From assembly GCF_947036865.1 (NCBI RefSeq), contig NZ_CAMQSF010000035.1:1-38788 (forward strand): a stretch of DNA of 38,788 bases, read 5' to 3'. This DNA comes from an uncultured Caulobacter sp. (GTDB lineage: Bacteria > Pseudomonadota > Alphaproteobacteria > Caulobacterales > Caulobacteraceae). Numbering within the stretch: the stretch's first letter is position 1; every line of letters begins with the position of its first letter. This document shows positions 32,875 through 38,788 of this stretch, piece after piece. The notes below the pieces were generated by a model. It was not told the origin of the DNA. It searched no databases and saw only the letters and a program-made list of their open reading frames with translations. The position numbers and the translations under genes were made by a program.

Positions 32875-33795
32875 ATGAGAATCTACGTCGCCGGTTGCGG
32901 CGGTATGCTGGGCGAAGCGGTGCACAAGGTGCTCGCGGAGCATCATACCTTGAAGTGCACGGACATCGATCTCAATGCGCCGTGGTTGGAGCTTTGCGAT
33001 TTCAGGGACTACGCCGCCTATAAGGCCTCCGTCGAGTCCTTCGCTCCCGAAGTGCTGATACACCTCGGCGCGCACACGGACCTGGAATATTGCGAACTCA
33101 ACCCCGATGACGCTTACAGGACCAATACGCTCTCGGTCGAGCACGCGGCGACCTTAGCTCAGGCGCATGGCATACCGCTCGTCTATATCTCGACTGCCGG
33201 CATATTTGATGGCCAGAAGCTTCTTTACGACGATTGGGATCAACCCAATCCTCTGGGCGTCTATGCGCGCAGCAAGTATTTGGGCGAGCACATCGTCGAA
33301 AAGCGCGTCGCCAAGCACTTCATCTTCCGCGCTGGCTGGATGATGGGTGGGGGTCCCGCCAAGGACAAGAAGTTCATAGCCAAGATGATGAAGCAGCTGG
33401 CGGCAGGCGCCAAGGTGCTCAACGTCGTCGACGACAAGCTTGGAACGCCGACCTACACCGTCGATTTCGCCCGGAACATCAACGCCATGCTGGGGACCGA
33501 ATACTACGGTCTCTACAACATGGTGTGTGGCGGCGAGACGGGACGGTATGAAGTCGCCAAGGAGCTTGTCGACGTCTTGGGCCTGTCCGACACCGTGGAA
33601 GTCAAGGCGGTGAACTCGGACTTCTTCTCCAAGGAGTACTTCGCTCAGCGCCCGCCGTCCGAGAGACTCGTGAACTATAAGCTCGATCTTCGTGGTCTCA
33701 ACGGCATGCAAGATTGGAAGATCGCGCTTCGCCAATATATTCGCGACTACTATCGCGAATATGTCGCGCCGTTCGCTCCCAACTATACCCCTTAA
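32875..33795 (+). CDS. Second RmlD-like NAD(P)-dependent sugar-nucleotide reductase
   Basis: ATG 32875 has GGAG seven bases upstream. The 306-residue SDR protein shares the RmlD layout but is clearly diverged. It starts YVAGCGGMLGEAVHKVL and has HLGAHTDLEYCELNPDDAY, VYISTAGIFDG in place of [19 protein letters not shown] with the YxxxK pair, RAGWMMGGG, and DDKLGTPTYTVDFA. The second half has motifs for substrate binding (YEVAKELVDVLGL). It lies 25 bases after rmlA and four bases before the next gene. It could make a different deoxy sugar from a 4-keto intermediate (for example a talose or fucose isomer), or act on another sugar nucleotide; the sequence does not decide. Confidence 0.9.
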   Translation: MRIYVAGCGGMLGEAVHKVLAEHHTLKCTDIDLNAPWLELCDFRDYAAYKASVESFAPEVLIHLGAHTDLEYCELNPDDAYRTNTLSVEHAATLAQAHGIPLVYISTAGIFDGQKLLYDDWDQPNPLGVYARSKYLGEHIVEKRVAKHFIFRAGWMMGGGPAKDKKFIAKMMKQLAAGAKVLNVVDDKLGTPTYTVDFARNINAMLGTEYYGLYNMVCGGETGRYEVAKELVDVLGLSDTVEVKAVNSDFFSKEYFAQRPPSERLVNYKLDLRGLNGMQDWKIALRQYIRDYYREYVAPFAPNYTP

Positions 33796-33799
33796 GCCG

Positions 33800-34987
33800 A
33801 TGCGCCCCCTGCGTATTGCCGCCTTCGGTTTCCGGAGCTTCCCGCCGCGCGCGGGAAGCGCCGGCGCCGACAAGTTCGCCATGGAGTTGCTGCCCCGCCT
33901 CGCGCGGCGCGGCCACGAGGTCGTGGCTTACAATCGCCGATATCCGGATATGGATGAGGCCGCGCCAGAGGTGGCGCGCGTGGACGGCGTGGATGTCCGC
34001 ACGTTCTCCACGGTTCGCAAGGCGGGCTTCGACACACTCGTGCACTCCGCCAAGGTCACCTATGACATCATCCGCCATGATCGGGCGGAGATCGTTCACA
34101 TCCAGAACGGCGGCAACAGCATATTCGCCGCTGTTCTTCGGCTCTTTGGCAAGAAGACTTTTCTCAGCCAGGACGGTATCGACTGGCAAAGGGACAAGTG
34201 GCCTTGGTACGCCAAGACGTGGCTATGGCTTTCCGCCCTGCTGACGGCGCGCGTCCACAACAAGGTCATATTCGACAATGTTTTCGCGCGAGAAGAGTTC
34301 GAAAAGCGGTTCAACAAGACGTTCGACTTCATACCGTTCGGCGCGGACGTCGCTTATGACAAGGCGTCGGAAATCGTCCTGGAGCGACTGGGCCTCGCGC
34401 CCGGAGAGTACTTTCTGTTTGTCGGCCGATTCATTCCTGACAAGGGTCTCCATTGGCTGAAGGCGGCTTTCGAGCGGCTAGAGACGAATAAGAAGCTGGT
34501 GCTGGTCGGGGGCTCTCCCAACCCGTCGGATTACGAGAGCCAGATCCGCGACACTCAGGACGAGCGAATCCGGTTCACGGGTTTTCTCTATGGCGCGGAG
34601 GTGCACGCCTTGATGCGCAACGCCTATGCCTACGTCCAGCCGTCCGCCATCGAGGGCTTGTCGCCGGTCATCTTGGAAGCGGCCTATCTCGGGGCGCCGA
34701 TCATCTGCAGCGACATTCCGCAGAACGTTTACGGCATGGCCGATTGCGCGACCTATTTCGAAAATCGCTCGGAAGACAGCCTGTACGAACAGCTGCGCTG
34801 GGCGCTCGACGAACCCGAGGCGCTCGCCCAACGGGCCGCCGCGGGAGCGAAGCGGGTCGCGACCACATTCAGCTGGGACAGCGTCGTCGAGCAACATATC
34901 ACCCTATTCGCGGAGGGAGACGCCAAGGCGGCGGCGGGCCAGGCGTCGCGCTTGTCGGGAGAGAGCCCCGGCGCCGGGGTGTCTTGA
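33800..34987 (+). CDS. GT-B glycosyltransferase, family 4 (possible rhamnosyltransferase)
   Basis: ATG 33800 gives 395 residues; a longer frame from 33692 would run deep into the preceding gene. The N-terminal Rossmann domain opens with RIAAFGFRSFPPRAGSAGADKFAMELLPRLARRGHEV, similar to the DUF1972-type subgroup of GT4. The C-terminal domain shows FLFVGRFIPDKGLHWLKAAF, the RFTGFLYGAEVHALM segment and the nucleotide-binding EGLSPVILE (an EX7E motif). No membrane helix is visible, so it is probably cytoplasmic or membrane-associated. Rhamnose as the donor sugar is only suggested by the neighbouring rml genes. Confidence 0.92.
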   Translation: MRPLRIAAFGFRSFPPRAGSAGADKFAMELLPRLARRGHEVVAYNRRYPDMDEAAPEVARVDGVDVRTFSTVRKAGFDTLVHSAKVTYDIIRHDRAEIVHIQNGGNSIFAAVLRLFGKKTFLSQDGIDWQRDKWPWYAKTWLWLSALLTARVHNKVIFDNVFAREEFEKRFNKTFDFIPFGADVAYDKASEIVLERLGLAPGEYFLFVGRFIPDKGLHWLKAAFERLETNKKLVLVGGSPNPSDYESQIRDTQDERIRFTGFLYGAEVHALMRNAYAYVQPSAIEGLSPVILEAAYLGAPIICSDIPQNVYGMADCATYFENRSEDSLYEQLRWALDEPEALAQRAAAGAKRVATTFSWDSVVEQHITLFAEGDAKAAAGQASRLSGESPGAGVS

Positions 34988-35013
34988 GCGCTTAATACTC
35001 GCATTTTCCAGGG

Positions 35014-36288
35014 ATGAGGGTCTCCGTGACATCCGCTGAACAAGTCGCCACCGGGCGCGGCAGCCTATTGTCCGTGAACGCTTATCACTACGCGCGAGGC
35101 GGAGCGGACATATTCTACCTGAACCACGCCGCCCTAATGGAAAGGCGCGGCTGGACGAATACTTTCTCGTCGATGCGGCATCCGGAGAACATGCCTTGTG
35201 AAGACGAGGCGTTCTTTGTCGACGAGATAGACTTCGAGCGGCGTGGTTCTGTTGGCAAGATGTTAGCGGACGCGACGCGGGTCGTTTACTCGCTCGAAGC
35301 GCGTGAAAAGATCGGGAAGCTGCTTGATACGCGGCGGATCGATATCGCCCACGTTCATAACATTTATCACCATCAGTCGCCTTCGATCCTGGACGAGTTG
35401 CGTGCTCGACGCATCCCAATTGTCCTGACGGCGCACGACCTCAAACTGGCGTGCCCCGCCTATACGATGCTCAACGGGTCAGGCGTCTGCGAGAAGTGCA
35501 AGGGCGGGCGCCTTTGGAACGTGGTCGCCAATCGATGCATCAAGGGCAGCGTGGCGGCGAGCGGCCTGATCATGCTGGAGTCCGCGGTTCACAAGCTCCT
35601 CAAGCTGTATTCGAGGAATGTGGACCGGATCATCGTTCCCAGCGCCTTCTATCGACAGAAGCTGATCGAATGGGGTTGGGATCCGAAGCAAATCACCCTG
35701 ATCCGTAATTTCGTGACCTTCCCCCGCCAGGCCGATCCCGGAAGCGTCGAGAACGGGATTGTCTATTTCGGGCGCCTTTCGCCGGAGAAAGGCCTGGTCA
35801 CGCTGATCCGGGCGGCCAAGTTATCCGGCGTTCCGGTGAAGATTATCGGACGGGGCCCCCAACTTGATGAGCTCAGGACCCTGGTCGAGGACCTCGGCGC
35901 GCCTGTCGAGTTCCTGGGTTTCCTCCAGGGCGACGCCTTGTGGTCGGTCGTCGGCGCGGCGCGGGCCGTCGTGTTGCCATCCGAGTGGTACGAGAACAGC
36001 CCCCTGAGCGTGCTGGAAGCCTTCGGCCGCGGAAAGCCCCTGATCGGGGCGCGCATTGGCGGAATTCCCGAACTGATCGAGGAGGGCGTTACGGGCTGGT
36101 CTTTCGAGTCTGGGAATGTTGAATCCTTGGCCGAGACCCTAAGGCGCGTTTCCGCTCTCCCCGCGGATACTCTGCGGGACATGGCGCGCGCCTGCCGAAC
36201 CTATGTGGAGTCTAACCACTCGGAGGACGTCTACTACGCGCAGATCAGCGATCTGTACGACGCGGTCATGAGGTCGCCCCGTGGCTAG
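35014..36288 (+). CDS. GT-B glycosyltransferase, family 4, with a four-Cys insertion
   Basis: The product is 424 residues. N-terminal domain: SVNAYHYARGGADIFYLNHAALMERRG and DIAHVHNIYHHQSPSIL. A likely zinc-binding insertion follows, with Cys147, Cys159, Cys162 and Cys175 (LACPAY, VCEKC, NRCIKG). C-terminal domain: GIVYFGRLSPEKGLVTLI, IIGRGPQLDEL, VEFLGFLQGD and the EX7E motif in EWYENSPLSVLEAFGRGKP. The ending GGIPELIEEGVTGW is typical. The Cys pattern is known from some GT4 subgroups; a metal role is inferred. The stop overlaps the next start by 8 bases. Confidence 0.92.
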   Translation: MRVSVTSAEQVATGRGSLLSVNAYHYARGGADIFYLNHAALMERRGWTNTFSSMRHPENMPCEDEAFFVDEIDFERRGSVGKMLADATRVVYSLEAREKIGKLLDTRRIDIAHVHNIYHHQSPSILDELRARRIPIVLTAHDLKLACPAYTMLNGSGVCEKCKGGRLWNVVANRCIKGSVAASGLIMLESAVHKLLKLYSRNVDRIIVPSAFYRQKLIEWGWDPKQITLIRNFVTFPRQADPGSVENGIVYFGRLSPEKGLVTLIRAAKLSGVPVKIIGRGPQLDELRTLVEDLGAPVEFLGFLQGDALWSVVGAARAVVLPSEWYENSPLSVLEAFGRGKPLIGARIGGIPELIEEGVTGWSFESGNVESLAETLRRVSALPADTLRDMARACRTYVESNHSEDVYYAQISDLYDAVMRSPRG

Positions 36289-37327
36289 CCGTTCCGACCG
36301 AAGAAGACGCCAGGAAATCCTCTGCGACTTCTGGTACGCCGAAGAGATTCCGGAACTCGTCGCCTTCTCGGACTACGCCGCGAAGACGCTTGGACCCTTG
36401 GCAAAGCCGCTTCTCTCGACCGCCTTGGGGAGAAGCTTGACCCTGGTATGGCTTGGCCGCTCGTTTTCGGGAATAGCGCCGAACTGGTACAGAGGGGGGC
36501 GTCTCGCCTGCGTTCTCCAGGCCTTCCTGGCGCCGCGCCGTGTCATTCTACTGGAGTGTATCGACCTTGGTCTGGAAGGGCGGTCCGGCCTTTTCAGGGC
36601 GGTCTATCTTCTGCTCGCGAAGACGATCCTGTCGCCAGCCATGAAGCGCTCGGTTCTAACCGTTCAAATGCTGACGGACGGGGAGCGGGACGCGTTCGCC
36701 CGGCGCTACGGGCTGGATCCCGGCGCGGTTCACACGATCAAATGGCCGCTGGCCGGCTGGGGAACGCGCGGCCGTCAACCGAGTGGGTCGGAAGAGCGCT
36801 ACGTGTTTTCCTCGGGGCGCGCGGCCTGCGACTGGGAGACACTTTTCCGAGCCGCGGAAGGCCGGGATTGGAAGTTGAAGGTGGTATGCGGCCAAAAGGA
36901 TTTGCGGCTCGTCGAGCGACTGAACAGCGGCGGGCGGGCGCAGATCTACACGGAGATCAGTCGCGAGGAGCACGACAAGTTGCTGGCCAACGCCGCCGTC
37001 TACGCCCTGTGCCTGAAGGAGCAGTTCAAGAGTTCCGGGCAGGTTCGCCTGGCGGCGTGCATCGAGGCGGGCGTTCCGGTGGTGGCGACCGGCGTTCAGG
37101 GCTTGGACGGCTATCTCGTGGATGGGGTCACCGGACTCGCGACTGGCGTGGCGGACCCCGATGACATGGGCGCCCGGATCGACGAACTTTTTCAGGATCC
37201 CGCGCGGGGAGCCGAGTTGGCGCGGCGCGCCAAGATGGTGACGCAAGGCTACACGCGCCAGGACTACTTCGACCAAGTGTCAAACTTGATCCGCGCGTCC
37301 ATCGCTTCTCGGGTCGCAAGCGCATGA
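36281..37327 (+). CDS. GT-B type glycosyltransferase, diverged
   Basis: GTG 36281 gives 348 residues and overlaps the previous stop. The N-terminal half has a basic start (MASRSDRRRRQ), hydrophobic stretches near 85-115 that may contact the membrane, and weak Rossmann signals. The C-terminal half is typical GT-B: YVFSSGRAACDWETLFRA, LKVVCGQKDL, REEHDKLLANAAVYAL and IEAGVPVVATGVQGLDGYLVDGVTGL. The first Glu of EX7E is replaced, reading KSSGQVRLAACIE. It is probably active but belongs to an unusual branch. ATGA overlaps the next gene. Confidence 0.8.
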   Translation: MASRSDRRRRQEILCDFWYAEEIPELVAFSDYAAKTLGPLAKPLLSTALGRSLTLVWLGRSFSGIAPNWYRGGRLACVLQAFLAPRRVILLECIDLGLEGRSGLFRAVYLLLAKTILSPAMKRSVLTVQMLTDGERDAFARRYGLDPGAVHTIKWPLAGWGTRGRQPSGSEERYVFSSGRAACDWETLFRAAEGRDWKLKVVCGQKDLRLVERLNSGGRAQIYTEISREEHDKLLANAAVYALCLKEQFKSSGQVRLAACIEAGVPVVATGVQGLDGYLVDGVTGLATGVADPDDMGARIDELFQDPARGAELARRAKMVTQGYTRQDYFDQVSNLIRASIASRVASA

Positions 37328-38478
37328 AGGTCTGTTTCCAAACCAAGGCCTGGGGCGAAGGCGCCGGGTGGTTCGCGCAGGAGCTCGCGCTGGGCATCGC
37401 GGAGGCCGGGGCGGAGGTGGTGTTCGTCGCGCCGCCAGCGGTCCCCGCCGATCGCGAACCGGTTCACCCGAACCTCCAGCGCATATTCATTCACAGGGAG
37501 CTTCAGGCCGGAGGGAAGCTGAAGCGCATAGCAAGCTCGCTCCGGAGGGTTTTCGACGGCGCTCGTCAGGCGCTGATCTGGCGGCGGAAGGTCGACGTCC
37601 ACCTCTTCTCGATACCGGACCCCCTGATCTTCTTCCTGCCCTTGCAGATCCTCCTGAGACTGCTCGGCGCTCGACATGTCGTCGTCGTTCATGACGCGCG
37701 TCCGCACGCCTGGGCAAAAAAGGGGTGGGCGGACGGGCTCCACTACCTGGCGATAAAGCTGAGCTACAGCTTAGCCAACAGCCTTGTGGCGACGACCAGC
37801 ACCAACAAGGCTGATCTCATCGAGACATTCGGGATCGATCCCGCTGACATAGATGTACTGCCGCACGGCGTGTTCGATCTCGGAGAACAGACGAGCGCTC
37901 CCGGAAATGGCAAACTTCTGGTCTTTGGGGCGCTTCGGCGAAACAAGAGAATTCTCGAGACGATCAAGGCCTTCCAGATCTGCCGCGCGAAGGGCATGCC
38001 GATCCGCCTGGTGATAGCGGGCGGACCGGACCGAGCGGACAAGGAATACTGGGCTGACTGCATAAAGCAGATCGAACACGCCCCAGAGAGCATCGATATG
38101 GAGATCGGCTTCGTCAGCGACGCCAGGGTTTCCGAATTGATCGCCGATTGTGATGTCGCCTTGCTGCCCTATGAGAGATTTTCCTCGGCGAGCGGCGTCG
38201 CGATCTTGTTGGCGACCTCGCAGAGGCCTCTCATCGCGACGGCGACCGGCGGTATTGGTGATCTTTTCGAACTTGGTCTGTCGGGAATACCGCTCTCCGA
38301 ACAGGCCGATGTCGATGATATCGTGGCGGCGATTGAGGTATTCTTCTCTAAGCCGGTCGATATATGGCGCCAGGAAGCTTCGCGAGCGCGTGAGCGTCTA
38401 CTTAAAGAGCTGTCGTGGAAAGAAATTGGTATCGGCTATTTGAAAGTGCTGGGTGATAGGTATTCTCATCCCGGGTGA
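37324..38478 (+). CDS. GT-B type glycosyltransferase, diverged
   Basis: The start overlaps the previous stop (ATGA); the product has 384 residues. It opens KVCFQTKAWGEGAGWFAQELALGIAEAGAEVVF. A hydrophobic stretch lies near 100-120 (DPLIFFLPLQILLRLLGARHVVVVHD), with a HD pair that is common in the cleft of GT4 enzymes. The donor-binding domain has KLLVFGALRRNKRILETIKAF, LVIAGGPDRADKEYW, SELIADCDVALLPYERFSSASGVAILL and RPLIATATGGIGDL. The usual EX7E is replaced by an SSASG segment as in some GT4 relatives. It is the last gene of the cluster on this strand, 6 bases from a convergent stop. Confidence 0.85.
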   Translation: MKVCFQTKAWGEGAGWFAQELALGIAEAGAEVVFVAPPAVPADREPVHPNLQRIFIHRELQAGGKLKRIASSLRRVFDGARQALIWRRKVDVHLFSIPDPLIFFLPLQILLRLLGARHVVVVHDARPHAWAKKGWADGLHYLAIKLSYSLANSLVATTSTNKADLIETFGIDPADIDVLPHGVFDLGEQTSAPGNGKLLVFGALRRNKRILETIKAFQICRAKGMPIRLVIAGGPDRADKEYWADCIKQIEHAPESIDMEIGFVSDARVSELIADCDVALLPYERFSSASGVAILLATSQRPLIATATGGIGDLFELGLSGIPLSEQADVDDIVAAIEVFFSKPVDIWRQEASRARERLLKELSWKEIGIGYLKVLGDRYSHPG

Positions 38479-38484
38479 TAATAT

Positions 38485-38788
38485 TTACCCGAGTTTCAAG
38501 AATTCACGGATCTTCTCAGAGGTCGATGCGCCGATAATCGTGACGGCGACTATCTTGATTAGATCCATGCTTTTCGCGGTCTTGAAATCCCCGCCTAGCA
38601 CTTTTCGACAAAGCCAAACTCGCTGGCTTAAGTTAAGCTTCTTCCGGATCAGTGATCCAGAGATGAACACGATCACCTGATCCTGGCTCAGCGTCTTTTC
38701 GTACTTGTTGAGAAATTCGAAACTAGGACCCGGCTTGTCCGCCGTCAGCGCCCATGAGACAGATTGAGGGTTCCGTTTAGAGGAGGGT
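38485..38788 (-). CDS. Partial gene entering from the right edge, function unknown
   Basis: The TAA stop is at 38487-38485, and the frame stays open for 100 codons up to the window edge, so the N-terminus is missing. The edge-proximal part reads RNPQSVSWALTADKPGPSFE; the end is basic and mildly hydrophobic (LIKIVAVTIIGASTSEKIREF). A GTG 103 bases from the edge gives a 63-residue frame, but continuity upstream argues for a larger gene. The pattern resembles C-terminal tails of some surface-polysaccharide glycosyltransferases, but I cannot name the family. It is convergent with the last glycosyltransferase, with only 6 bases between stops. Confidence 0.65.
   Translation of the reverse strand, partial: PSSKRNPQSVSWALTADKPGPSFEFLNKYEKTLSQDQVIVFISGSLIRKKLNLSQRVWLCRKVLGGDFKTAKSMDLIKIVAVTIIGASTSEKIREFLKLG

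Noticed and set aside
1..38788. CRISPR arrays, insertion sequences, prophage genes
   Set aside because: No regularly spaced direct repeats, transposase or phage structural genes were seen; the only element-like structure is the DUF559 cassette.

Overview
This is high-GC chromosomal DNA of an alphaproteobacterium, most probably a Caulobacter or a close relative. The evidence is a complete holdfast-synthesis (hfs) gene set in the order known from Caulobacter crescentus, two TonB-dependent receptor (TBDR) loci, a tryptophan-halogenase-like gene in a carbohydrate-uptake cluster, and sigma73-type promoter motifs. Names rest on motifs and gene order read by eye; no database search was possible.

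Layout. (1) 1-5075 is a housekeeping stretch: a membrane-anchored protein cut by the left edge, a DUF559 endonuclease-like gene bracketed by inverted palindromic repeats, gatB, a small secreted Ser/Thr-rich protein, an RcnB-like periplasmic protein, a Nu-class-like glutathione transferase and a Sel1-repeat protein. (2) 5099-14116 is the holdfast locus, hfsD / hfsA-hfsB-hfsC convergent with hfsE-hfsF-hfsG-hfsH. Together these supply an initiating transferase, a glycosyltransferase, a flippase, a polymerase, a deacetylase, a co-polymerase and an export protein. (3) 14258-14348 is tRNA-Ser(GCU), followed by a very small membrane-protein gene with a near-perfect ribosome binding site. (4) 14791-24202 is a glycan-utilisation locus: LacI repressor, two abutting 14-bp palindromic operators, TBDR, FAD-dependent halogenase-like protein, GH3 beta-glucosidase and GH30 glucanase. 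The GH3-GH30 pair points to beta-glucan (inference). (5) 24263-28434, minus strand, is a sigma73-like promoter, a tandem glycine riboswitch, a TBDR and a periplasmic M19 dipeptidase. (6) 28435-29419 is about 1 kb without a convincing gene and includes an extremely AT-rich tract. (7) 29420-38478 is a surface-polysaccharide cluster: rmlC, rmlB, rmlD, rmlA (dTDP-L-rhamnose), a second RmlD-like reductase and four GT-B glycosyltransferases with overlapping or close-packed reading frames. A minus-strand gene enters from the right edge.

The best candidate for something undescribed is region 5. A two-aptamer glycine riboswitch with its own promoter points into a TBDR-dipeptidase pair instead of the usual glycine-cleavage (gcv) genes, which suggests glycine-responsive control of peptide uptake. 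Second is the DUF559 gene flanked by inverted copies of a palindromic repeat that also supplies the gatB ribosome binding site; it looks like a small mobile cassette. Third is HfsB, whose Walker A lysine is replaced by threonine and which lacks the C-terminal tyrosine cluster of BY-kinases.
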